Below, piece after piece: positions 38,199 through 50,566 of a stretch of 64,000 nt of DNA (the first letter of the stretch is position 1; every line of letters begins with the position of its first letter). The position numbers and the translations under genes were made by a program. A model generated the notes under the pieces. That model had not been told where the DNA came from and searched no databases. It saw only the letters and a program-made list of their open reading frames with translations. The stretch lies in contig WBMV01001245.1 in NCBI GenBank assembly GCA_013396655.1, positions 339,013 to 403,012 on the forward strand, written 5' to 3'. The stretch is from Campylorhamphus procurvoides (lineage: Eukaryota; Chordata; Aves; Passeriformes; Dendrocolaptidae).

Positions 38199-39520
38199 GT
38201 CACAGAGTCATAATTTAAGTCGTAAGGGACATCTGGAGGTTGCCTGGTGCCATATCCTTCGCAAAGCTATCTTTGAAGTTAGATAAGAGTGTCCAGGGCC
38301 GTCACCTCTTGAGTTCTTAATATTGCCAAGGGTTGAGAGTCCATATCCTCTCTGGGAAATCTACTCACTATATTTCATTGGTTTTTTTCTTAGTACAACT
38401 TCTGATGAGAAGTACATTCACTGTGCAGTTTTGAGATATATCTGGCTCCTCCTTTTTTATAGCTTCCTTTTGCCCTTTGTATAGTTTAAGATTAGCTATT
38501 TCCTTAGTCTTCTCTTCTCTGAAGAAGAGAGGTAACCTAACCAAGCCAGCTGTCCCCTAAAAGATTTCAGTCCCTAATTATCTTAGTAGCCCTTTGCTGA
38601 ACTTGCCTTGTTTTGTCTTAATCTGTCAGTATCTACTAGGAAAGTCAAAGCCAGATGGTATTCCAGGCGTGGCCTGAAGAGTGTTACATGAAGGAAAATA
38701 ATGTCTTCCCTTGATCTGCCTGCTAGTCCCTTGTCAATGTAGCTCAGTACATAGCAGGTCTTTCATCCTCCAATGGCACACTGGTGTCCCATCCTTAAGT
38801 TGTTGTCCAGCAGGGTTCCCTGTATTCTTTTTTTCAAAGCTCCTTTCCAGTCAGATAGCCTCCAGACTTCATAGCTGCAAGGGATTGGTCCATGCCAAGA
38901 ATAGGACCTGGCATTTGTTCTTGATGAACATCATGAGATTTTGAGTTGTCCATTTCTGCAGCCCCCCAAGAGCCCTCTGAAAGCAGACCTGCCGTTCTCT
39001 GTGTTGTCCACACTCTTTTCTCATGTTCTCTCCACCCTTGCCTAGGCTGCATTCAGTCCCTAGGTCCAAGTGGTTCTTAAAATCTCAAAAGAATATTGCA
39101 CTCCTATTAGTTCCTAAACAAGACCAGTCACAAGTGGTGAGTCACCACCTGGACTTCAAGTCATTGATCACTATGCTTTGCATCTGATGGTTCAGATAAT
39201 TTTCTGTCCCCAGTTCATATCACCTCAGTTTGGCTACATTACTCAAAAACAAGCTAACAGTCTCAATAAGCTCTAGCTAACTGATGCCTGCTGCAATCAG
39301 GCAGCAATCAATCTCCCCTTGCTCACAGAGTCTCCTGGATAAAAGCAGTCAGGTTACTCAGGCATTATTTTTCCTTGGAAAGTTCATTCTGGCTGTTTCT
39401 TTTCACTACCCTCTTCCTTTTGCTCACAGTGAGAGCTGGCTTTGTATTAATTTCATTAATGTCTGGAATTTGGTCTGTCACTTGAAAGTTAGAGTTACAG
39501 ATTCCCTTGTGATTATTTTA
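38199..39520 (-). mobile_element. older CR1 LINE, minus strand, reverse transcriptase part and 3' tail
   Basis: Read on the minus strand, this follows the CR1 order. First comes a segment corresponding to the middle of the reverse transcriptase (about 39,330-39,520), then the region around the conserved SGVPQGS-type block (about 39,110-39,180). The strand-exchange region downstream has lost most of the FADD catalytic neighbourhood. Then come the MKFN..KC-type block (about 38,900-38,950), the Q-C-type Cys/Ala region, the LRRATKM-like part and a 3' tail ending near 38,199. It is much more diverged than the copy at 19.65 kb, with indels and stops in all frames, so it is an older insertion. Block positions are approximate because I aligned by eye. 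Confidence 0.88.
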
Positions 39521-39659
39521 TTTCTCTGTCTAAGACTAATCTAAACAGGAATCAGGACTTCTGTGTAAGAAAACTCACAAAACAAAACAACACAAGTTAC
39601 TTTACCACAGAAAGATATGAGGTTCATAAAACTCATAGATATTTTCTGATTAGAATATA

Positions 39660-40290
39660 TTTATTTTGATTGTAACATAAATAAGTATGTCAGATGAGGA
39701 ACATTTAAAAATCTGACCCATAATGCCATTTGCCACTCGATTTAATGCTCAAAAAGCAAAAATGGATGGAGCTCTGCCAGAGCCAATATAATTACATGTA
39801 TATGCAAACTAGCGAGCTGCAAAGCAAAGCTTGAAGACTTTTCTGAGAGAAACTCATGAGCAATAAGACCAGAGGAAGCTCTGCTTTGTTCTGATAACCG
39901 CTATACAAAGTGCTCCTCCAACAGCGGCCAAGCTGTGAACACTTTAAAGATATCAGTAATGTAGATTGGCTGCAAATCAAACCATTTCATCGCTCATTAC
40001 CTTTACTAAATCACTGAGATATGTGCTAAGTAAATCTGTTGCTGGCAGTAAATGATTTACGAGGCAGAGGGAAGAAGGCTAATAGAACTAAATCTCCCTT
40101 CGAACAACTGCCTGGTATAATCTGTCATCGCTAAGTGAAGGAGAAGCTGTACAAGGCCTTCGCTAGTCAGCACTGAAATTATGCCCAGACCTGTCTGACA
40201 CACATCTTTAGGCATCCTTCTTGTCTTTTGCCATGAAGAAAACAGATTATTTCTGATAATTTTTATTTCTCCATGTAGGAAATTACCAGT
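39660..40290. promoter_or_regulatory. candidate conserved non-coding element (enhancer-like)
   Basis: About 630 bases with no repeat or coding signal hold about nine CpG dinucleotides (for example near 39,738, 39,812, 39,899, 39,924, 39,991, 40,060, 40,103, 40,128 and 40,161), which is unusual in AT-rich neutral vertebrate DNA. The stretch is dense in possible factor sites: an octamer-like ATGCAAA at 39,802, an ACAAAG SOX/TCF-type core at 39,905, an inverted CCAAT or TTGGC-type site near 39,965, and several TAAT cores. Retained CpGs plus clustered motifs are typical of vertebrate developmental enhancers under constraint. This is an inference; conservation was not tested. Confidence 0.4.
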
Positions 40291-43200
40291 CATTGATAAT
40301 TTTGTTCTATCTCTTATAAATTAAGCCTTACATTAAGAGCAGTGCACCCTATATTTTATATATTTTCCTGGTCTTCATCTATTTGAACTTCTCATCTGCA
40401 AAATACCATACTGTACAGTGGAATTCATGACAAAATATAAATGCTTTACAAGTGTAAATGTTACAAATTTTGCTCAAGTTAACAGCTGAATGAAACAACA
40501 AAGATCTGTTAACTTTCTGCAACTTCATGTCTTTCAGCCTTCCTCTAATCTACTGTTTCTTCTGAAGATGAAAAGAGTCAGAAAATGTTGGAGAAGGAGT
40601 ACCTCATCTGTTTTGCCATTTTACTATGTGATTGCATTTTGCCCCATAGCAGGTATAGAAGGCAGAGCACTAGGCTTGTTGGAAAAAAAATTCTGCTGTC
40701 TGAGAAAAGTTGTGCACAGAGACCTGGCAAATACTGTTATTTTACTGCTGAGGAATGTATAAATACATTTCCTTTTATTGTTTTATATCATTAGAGAAGA
40801 GCTCAATGTAATGGGACACGTGAAAGTTCTGTATTATGTCTGAACAGCAGGTTTTAATTAAATGTGTTTGCCTTTACATGCCATTATAAAACTTTATTTG
40901 ACAGTATGGTCTAAGGTCAGTTTAGGAGGGCATGAATTTATTAAAATTATTTATACTGCCAAACACTTTGGACACATATATATTATCTTTAGATGGATTG
41001 AAGCTATGGTTTGTTGGTTTTTTGTTTTTTTTTTTAGCCAGAAGGTTTGAGAACTCAATAGTGGATCCAATTAAGGATTTACAAATACAAGACCAGATTT
41101 TGGTGGACCTGAAGCATCTATTCACCCAGTCCCCTTCTGCTTGGTGGACACCCAACAGTATCAGGACTTGAGTACACACAGTGATTTCTTGTACAACTTG
41201 GCCCTTCCAGAAGTGCCTCCAGTCTCCCACACTGGACAGGCAGCAGGTGTGATTCAAAAAATCTGCTGTGAGGGCAGTTTTCAAGCACTTGTGCAGAGAG
41301 GGACAAAATGCATAAGCCTCCAGGCTGGAAATTTCACCATCAGCAGGAGGTGAGAAGGTGAGTTTTGGTGTTTCCCAGGCTGGCTCCTGTAATATCCCAT
41401 GGCTACTTAGTTCCTAACAGAAATAACAGCACTGCTCATGTAGATGTGAGAGAGATGGGCTTTAATCTCTGCATGCTGGGAAGGCAACTGATTCAGGCTT
41501 CCCAGTTACCCAGGTGCTGTAAGGACTCTCCTATCATGCAAAACAGAGACTATTTCTGGCTGTTCACCAATAAAATACCACATTCCATTCAGTCATTTGA
41601 ATGAAGTATTTCAGCACAACCCTTCACAAGAGTAGTTGGGGGTTCAGTCCATGAGCGGCTGAATGTGCAGCCTGTGCCAGGTGTCTCAGTCTGAGGACAG
41701 GGGTGGCACTGGACATACCCCCGTGCTCAGGGTTTCCGCTGCCAGTCCTGGCTGAGCCTGGCTCAGTGTGCCAGGATTTTGTTTTTAAATCTTCCAAAGT
41801 GGCCTTGCCAGCAGCAGCTGGGCACCACAGACCTGCTGGTCAGGGTACTTAAAAGCTACCCCACCTTTTTTTTTTTCCCTTAACTGGACAAAGTCTTTAT
41901 GACCTCTGAGAATCCAAATTACTTCATCCAGTAGACTGCTATTCCTGTGAGAACATTAAGGACTTTTAATTATAAATCAAAATTACCACAGGTTAATGGT
42001 ACCACAGACAGAGATGAGGAAGCTTTGATGATTCTTGTGCTTGCCTCATATGTAGGCATAAACCTGATTCAGCAGCTGGTGGTGTCAAAGACTCATTTAC
42101 ATGAACTTCAATATATTAAATATCCTTTCTGGTGATTTTCCCAAAGATTAACTGAGCTACTTGAGAGGTTGTTTGTTTTTCTTTCTCTTTCTATAAAGCT
42201 ATTTGCTCTCTGCCATTAAGAGGCATCTGTTAAAGGCATGTCCACACAGAGATACTAACAGCCTTGGTTTAAGTGTTAGTCAGTCAAAACCAGGTAAAAA
42301 CTTAAGACTTCCCTCACAAAGGATCAGGTATTGTAGTTACATTACAGTAACTTGATGACAGGGTTTTTAATATTGTGACCACAGTATAAGTGATGAGTAA
42401 AAATTGCTGCAATTGAATGCAGTTTTGTTGCATGAATTTTAAATCTGAGAACATGAAGTATTTTATACCTCTACTGTATTATCCCTTGTAATTATTTGGA
42501 ACAAACAAAGCAGAACTGTTTTCCAAATATGCTTATTATAACTTTTTTCAAACAAGCAGTGCAGGTGTACTATAAAAAAATGAGTTAGGCATAACAACTT
42601 TTAACTTATGTTACTCCAAAACAGACTGATGACACACAAAATTACAAATAAAGTGGAAAAAAAAGACAAAAAACCCCAGAGGATATTGTCAGGAGTCAAT
42701 GAACTCATTGGTACCACTGCTACTTTCTTTGCTGTATTAGATGCTAAAATAATGAGTATATGGCTGCATATAGACCATTGACTATTACCCCTTCCCTAAC
42801 CAATGCAGGTGAGTTGGCACTGCCATTCTGTCAGCAATAACACAGCTATGGCAACACACCTCCCAAGTCATGACATGACTTACAGATTGGGGCATTATTT
42901 CTGAAAAATAGACATTTTCTGCCATTACTTTTTTCTTTCTTACTTATGGCATCACGAGTGTGACTCTAGCTGCAGACAGACATTGTGGTATTTACAGGTA
43001 AAATCCACACAAGTTGAGAGCAATATTTTTGTATAGAGGCAGGGGCCAGGCTAAACAACGACTGAGCTACATATACCATATGCTAATTTACTAATGAAGA
43101 CAACCACTGGCTGAAAATACAGTGATTATTTTCCTGACCACACAAAACAATGTAGCAACTATGATTTGGGAAAGATTTTGTTTGTTTCGATAAGTGAAAA

Positions 43201-46200
43201 GCATGATGGTCTTCCTCTACAGATAGGGTCTAGAGTGGCCCCACTGTCCTCAATCTCTTAGGCAGGGAGAGTGAAGGGTGGGCAATGGATAACAAGTGAG
43301 ATGTGGTCCAAGATAGCCCTCCTAATAGCAACCGGGGGAAAGGTCTCAGGCACTGGTACAAACCTTGGGGCAGAGGGAAAGAGGGCTGGAGTCAACCAGC
43401 TTGGCTGAGAGACAAGCATACATAAATCTGAAACCAGGATAAATGCTAGAATCACTCTATTTAAATTAGGAACAAACCAAGGGTGAGTGAAAGGAAGAGG
43501 GCATGATGCATTGTGGATGAGGCTGTGTACTGACAGAGGTGTGGGTGACTCAGCCAAGTACATGACTAAGGTGCTGGGAACTCTGACACTGACTCTTCAC
43601 CATAATTCTGGGCGAGTCCCAGCTTTTTTTTTGGGTCGTGTCCGACCTCTGAGTAAGCAAATTGAATTCCCACCACATTCTGTGCAGTTGTATTTACAGA
43701 TGTTGGCCTCATATGTCACAGAATGCTTCCTTTCATACATCTGTAAATGTCTGGTTTGTTTGAAGAGATGCCAGAATATCTGGCTCTATTAAGAATTTTA
43801 ATCTCGAAATGCCAAATCCAGAAAGGAGTGAGAGGGAATCACCCAAATAAATGTCACTATCAGAACTAGTTACAAGACTTTTAATTCTGCTTAAGAGCTC
43901 TGATTCTCTTTTCAAATAAACTGAGCATCAGTTCCCTGCTCAGAAGAGACGTGCCTCAGGCACTCAACACCTCCATAAGTCAGACCACACTTTGCCTTTC
44001 TGGGATGTTAAAAGCTTATTAAGCTCCACTGTACAGTCTTAGATCAGCCAGCTGTTCTGCTTAAATTAGTTAGTTCCTCTGAATGTGGAAAAAAATTTTC
44101 TTTTAGGTTATTTTTTGGCTGACTTTTCTACTTTATATATATTGCCCTTGGGCATCTGAATCTGTCTGGATGTCCAAGACAGCACTGATGCTCCAGAAAC
44201 CTAAACCTATGTATGTATGACAGAGCTCACCAGTGTGAGTATCTGCTGAATTTCTGGAATAGTGATAGTGCTGCTATCTCATTCTCCAAAACCAACATTT
44301 ATTTATTTGTCTCAGCTAGAGCATTTCCATGGAAAGAATCCCCTTCAGTAACTGGAACTTAAGAAAGAAAGAAAATTCTCAGTTTCTCCTATATCACAGT
44401 ACTTTTGTAGCTTTTGGGACTTAAATTTCATTGGCAATGATGAGCATGGCTCCTGGAGTGTGGCTCTATCTGATGTGTGATCATTCAGGCAGTTGTGAAG
44501 ATAACCAGGTATCCTCCAGTCCTCCATTTTCAGATATGTGATAAGCTCAAACTAGCATTTTTTGTTTGTTTTTACTACATTTTATATCCTAAATAATACA
44601 AATAAGAAAATTCCCAGTTTTTCCACACTTAACTGAATTAGATACAAATACTTCCCAATCCAGAACACAATCCCATTAGCATCTGATCTGTGTTTCATAA
44701 ATAGGGACAAACAGGTTACCTCGAGAAAATAGAGATTAAATTAAAAAAAAAATCAAATTAATTCAAACTGTTACAAGTCAGTGTGCTTTTTGAAGCTAAA
44801 TGAACATCAGAATAAGATGACTGCATTCCCAGAAACTAGGTTCACATAGTTGTAAGACTGCCACCACAGAGATGACTAAGTGCTATCTCAGTGTGTGAAC
44901 ACCACACAATACTAATTCCCAAACTGACCATTAGGGAAAAAGGATATCAGAAAGGAGGCAACTTGGCAAAATAGAAAAGCATGTAAAGCAGTGTACTGAT
45001 GTGTTTGAGTCAATGAAATACCAAACACTTCTGACTACCATGCCCAAGAGACTATCAGGAGTCTGGACAGTTCTTGTGACTCACTCTGCGTATGTAGAGG
45101 ATCAGCTTAGATGAAGGTCCAAGAATGTTAATGTCTCCTCATCTTTTTTTTGATATTAAGATTTGCTGGTTTTCATTGTCTGCTGCCTTCACTGTGCAAA
45201 CTCCTAAAGACAGGAACAGTTTATCTTTTACCTCTTAAAATTTTTTCTCATTCAATAAACTTCTCTATTTACAAGCACATTAGCATATGCAGTATTAACA
45301 TGAACTGAGGAGCTACACTTTCAAATAATTTGGGGTATCACAAAGTAAAAGAGATAGTAAAATTTTCATATCACTCACTTTTAAAACAAATGAGGCTTGC
45401 CTTCTTTCAAGTTTGATAAAAACATGAAATTGAGTCCAGACTGTCTCAGATTTGCAGTTCTTATTTGTTTGCTATCAATAAGCACCACTACTTGGAAAGC
45501 TACAAAGAGAACAGTGTTTCTGAGATTCATAAACTAATTTATGGCTCTTTGGCAATAGCACAGGAGACTCACTAGTTTTACACAGGTTAATTTGAAATCA
45601 AGAAAGACTTGGAACTTTAGGCTGACTTTTGAACTGGAACTTGGATTTTTTTTCCAGGAAAAAGGACTATGCGTACTTGTGGATAATGTGGTGATGCATG
45701 AAATGACAAAGTAAATTTGATATTTTTCTTCTTCTAAGACCACCAGGAAGGAGACCAGACTGTTTGCTCAGATTGTTAGTAGATATTTCCAGGTTACATT
45801 TATCACTGCTTCAAGTTGAAAATAATTTTGTGCTGCAGAAAACATGTTTTTTAACTTACATACCAAAACTTGTTGGTTCTTCAGAGAAAGAGAAACAGGT
45901 GAGATTTTCCAAAGTTCTGCCCTAGCTGTTCCACTGCAGTCTGCAAAATCCCTGACATACCCCCTTGCATTCAGGGACAGAGAAATGAGCCAGCATGCTA
46001 AGCGTGCTAAAAATCCCACCCAGCTTTGCACATTTGTGGTTCTGACACACAGACAGTATCCCTTGTATCAATGGAAAGAGCGAAGACATCATCAGTATGT
46101 CACAACTTTATTTGTGTAGATGTTTTAAGAGCCTAGGAAATCCTGCTGTCTCTCAGAGAAATTGCTTGGTTTATTTTACCTTGTAACTTTATTCACTAAA

Positions 46201-49200
46201 ATTGAACTGAAAGCTGTTTTTCTCTGGCAAGAAATACTTCACGACGTGGTAATCTTTCAGGTAATCTTTCAGGACAGTGCTTCGCTCCTCCAGATGCTCT
46301 GGGGGTGGTGTCTTTTACAAATCTCTCTGCTCTCCAGATGGCTATAAATGCACTAGGCTTGGGATAAATTGGAAAAAACCTCAAACAACAGGAACAACGA
46401 ATCAACCAACCAAATTAAAACTTTAGTCCTCCTATAAGGCAAGTCTGAAGGATTTCCAATAGTTTGGGGGAGCCACTTGAATATCACAGTTTGAAGACGA
46501 CTCTGGCAAGGAAATTCTTGGATTGAAAGCATTAGTCTAGAATAATCTATATGCAATCTTTTACACTGTTTTTAATTAGAAGGACTTTTAGGATGGAAAG
46601 AGTGACATATAAACTCATGGCCTGGAGGTAGGAACACCTCGAATTCTTATTGCTTTTTCCCTGTCACTGCACCATCATTACAGAGCAGAGCCAGCCTGCC
46701 AAAATTTGGGTATAAGAGGGGAAGCAAAAGGAATGGCACTTACTTAGGCATAAAAGAAAATACAGACCCCTGAAAGAAGAGATGAGTGATCATAAAGCAA
46801 ACAGAAAGCTGTTCAGCAGGTCCCCACCTGCAAAGTCCCTTCTTCCTCCAGGACCCCTTATATTTTCTTCCTGAAGCCACAAGCCAGCTGGAGTCAGCCC
46901 CTACCAAGAATCATTTTCTGGCCTTTACTCTTGGTAGAATGGCACCATGTTCAAAATGCATTTCCATAGTGGTGTCCTTCCTGTCTGTCTCCTTGGATTG
47001 TACCTAGGATCTTTTTGGAGACAAATTGACTTAGGACAAGGCCACCTCAGAAGCCTTGGAAGTGATTTAATGACACAGAGAACACAGGCCAGTGTTCAGG
47101 TCACTTTCTGGACCTCTTTAATTTACTATTATAGATATCTTACTATATCCTATAGATGATACAGAGCTATGTCAGAAAGTCTTACAGTAGTGAAGGTTAT
47201 CGACACAAGAGTTTTTATGATTTCTTAGTTGAAGTATTATTAAAGTTTGAAGCAAAATCAAGTGACAGTAGCTAAAAAACAGGGACAAATCCTTCACACT
47301 GAAAATGGAGTTCAATGCCATTCAATCTTTTTAAAAAGTCCAAACCCCAGTTTGGACCAGTTACGTTACATGAATTCCAGGGATGGACAGTGTCTTATTT
47401 TCATTGACAGTGAAATCTAATTTTAACATAATTTTCTTGTTTATGTTACGTCAAACACCGTTCCCTCAGTATAATAAGAGTTTCTCTTCTGTAGCGCATG
47501 GTTGAAGAAATGATTTAGAGCAGAAGAATGGAAAGATAATTCTCACAAGTAAAGTAGACACTTCTCTGTGTTAAATGGTGAAGGTTATAGCAACTGTTTG
47601 TGCGCTTTCGTTTTCTTCTTGTTTGGAAAAAGAAGAAAGTGAGAACTAAATTCTGTTACTGTATAAATGCTGAAAGTCTGTTCTTGCCTTGTTGCTCGGC
47701 TCCATATTTTCTATTGAATCTGTATTACAGATTTTCTGTCCAACTTGTAAGTGACAAAGGCCTATCATCTCCTGTGGTTAGGCTATTTCATTTTTCATAC
47801 CCTCAAGACTTGGCTATTCACCTATTCAGTGTGGGTATAGAGGGAAAATAAAATTATTCCAAACGTGCACACTCTAAACGACTACAAATGTATCAAAGTA
47901 CTTTTGATTCTAGAGGTTCTGGAATTAGATTAATTTGGGAAATAGGGTAGAAGGACAGTTACATTTTTTTCTGGAAACTTTAATAAAAATACAAAATTTT
48001 CATTTGGCATTCAGTTTCAAACTTTTCCTTCCTTCTTGTCTTTTTCTCCCCCCCTTCTTTCCCTTCTGTTTTCCTCCCTCCTCTTCTCTCACGACTAAAG
48101 AAGAATTAGAGAAAGAGGAGGCCAATAAGAATTTGCATAAAGATTAAAGTTGTCCACCTGGACCTGTTGACTGAATGTTTTCAGTAGATCACTCCACTTC
48201 AGTTATGGTTAATTATATAGTGAAAATTTTTGCGAAAGACTTGCATGTTCCTCTGAATGACCCTAAGATTCACTGATTTTGTGTGTTTGGTCAGCTTTGG
48301 AAAATCACATCACTTGTAGTGTGACAGAATTTTCCCCTTGCAATATCTGTTCCGTTTGTTGTAATGAGAATTTTTTATAATCTCTCTTTTCAAAGTGAGA
48401 CATTTCAATTTTCAAACGACCAGGTAGAAAAAGTCATGCAACCTTTTATTTTGTAACATCTCTCACAGCCAAGCTACTTCACAATAGACAGTAGACTGTG
48501 AGTTTCCTTGTTCCCATTCTTGATACTTGAGGCTTTTTTTGCCTTGATTTCATACTGGGGTTATTGATGGTTAATATTTTACCATTCTGATTCCAGCAAG
48601 AGACGTCAGTTATTTTTCTGATGGTTTGTATTATTTGGTTTGGTAATTTATTAGTCAGCTTACTGCAGGCTTAAGTGTTATATAAGTGCCATAAAGTTTA
48701 ATTGGGTGCCATTTCCTGTATGCTTTCTCATGCATGTTTATGAAAGGAAGTTCCATCTTTTCATAAGTGCAGAAAGATCTCTTGATCAGGTAGACAGGAC
48801 AGAAAAATGCAAGTAAGCAGACTGCATGCTCAGAAATTATATCTTGTCACTGATTTCACCCTTATGTACTTCCATAAATTACTTCAAATCTTTTCATTTG
48901 CTTGTTAGGAGATGAAAAGAATCATATGTAAATTATCCAAGCAAGAAAAAGGGTATTACTTTACAATCATTACTGTGTCATGTTATGGTTGCAGGACCAC
49001 CTGTACTGAATTCAGTGACAGTGAAATAGAAAACTAAAATGGAGCAAAAGAAATCTTTATAGACTAGCATGGTGTAAACTCTGTAAAAACTGTATAAACC
49101 ACGTTTGATTAAGGATTTGTCAATAACTAAAGATGCTGCTGCATGTGAAGCAACAGGTTGCCTTCTTTTAAAAAAAACAGCAATTACAAAGAATGTCTTG

Positions 49201-50457
49201 GATTCTAAATGGATTCTACATCTGCCTGTGTTGGCACTAGAATATGTTTGGCTTTTCAAAAGTATGTGGGATAGCAGTGAGATAAAGATGATCTCCAGGT
49301 GAGCAGAGAGACTTTGTCTAGTGAATGATAATAAAGTCTGTGCAGGAGAGGCACCGTGAGGTACTCAGACACAGCTAGATAAGAGTAACTGAGTCAGTGT
49401 GGTCTCACTCCCCACTGTAAAGCAACCTCTAGAACAGAAAAAATCCTCACACACTTTACATGTCTGAAGACTTGTGAGCTTGTGCTGCATCCAGCCAGCC
49501 AGGCAGCTTTCTGGCCTCTTTGACTCCTGTGGCTGCCAAAAATATCAAACCTACTTTATCTTCTTTGTGGTTAATGCAAATACCTTCTTTTGTTAGGGTT
49601 TCAGAAGGTCAGCTGTCCAGTGAGAGGGTGCAGTCTTCTTGACCCCAACACCTCTGATTTGACCCTGGCTGCTCCTTCACTGCTGTTGTCATTCCTGATT
49701 TCTCAAAGGAGCAATAGGAGACTTGTAAAGCAGTCTGTTGGCTTCAGCTTTCTTGGGACTAGGAAGGGTGAAAGGAGCACTCAACAGGATGGTCAAATAA
49801 TTCCAGGTATCTCACTGACAGCATAAAAATACAATCATGGACTATAAACTTGTGTAAGATAATATCTCAATCCTTTCCTGATAACCATCCTCAGCATTGC
49901 TCCCTTCAGGTCTGGAGGATGATCACTTTCAAGTAGCACTACTTTCATTGACTTATTTCCACGAAATGAGGGCTTCTTCAAGAAAACACTTTTCACTATC
50001 AGTGTGGAATCTGTTGTATTTTGGTCTGAAAACACACATTTTACTTTAAACAGACAAAGGTAGTATGCAAGAAAAGAAGTGAATAATTAAAAGTATTAGC
50101 TGTCATATTCCATTAGGCTGAGAAGAGTCATGTTTACAATGATTCTCACTGCTTACATCATTAAACCTGTCATGATGTGTGGGGTGAGACGAAATTATGT
50201 GTTTTTGAAGGTGATTCTGCATGCCTCTATGTTCATTCATCCAGAAAGAAATAGGATTTAACCTACCTACACATTTGATAGATTCTCTGAGGTGTGCTAG
50301 CAAAATGAAGATCAACTGTTTCCACTGCATTTTTAAGACAAATATCTGTGATTTGTGGATAAAAACACCCCAGCAGTCCAAAATGATAGACTGTGGATAT
50401 ATTATAACATTTTTAAGAACTTCTCTTAATATCAGTGGTTACTTGGTCTTTGTAGAA
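40291..50457. other. long stretch, no gene recognised
   Basis: No exon, RNA gene or recognised transposon. Frames are about 120 codons or less with no domain. The segments 41,640-41,870 and 43,200-43,600 are GC-richer, the latter with a 101-codon frame on each strand, and could be old repeats. A perfect 12-base tandem duplication lies at 46,248-46,271. A pyrimidine-rich patch lies at 48,028-48,090. Confidence 0.5.
46248..46271. repeat. 12-base perfect tandem duplication
   Basis: The unit GGTAATCTTTCA occurs twice with no spacer. Such short duplications usually come from replication slippage or end-joining repair. Confidence 0.9.
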
Positions 50458-50566
50458 CCATGAGGGAGCTGATCTTGAGCTGGAAAGGGTCCTGCTTAAA
50501 GCAGGAGGTTGGACTAAATGTTCTGCAGAGCTCCCTGCCAAGAAACATCTCTACAACTGCGATTTT
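50458..50566 (+). mobile_element. CR1 LINE 3' tail fragment, plus strand
   Basis: About 110 bases match the common avian CR1 3' tail. A GATCTTGAGC-like start is followed by an AGCAGGAGGTTGGACTAAATG-like core, then CTCCCTGCCAA. The element is heavily 5'-truncated and carries no coding sequence. Confidence 0.8.
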
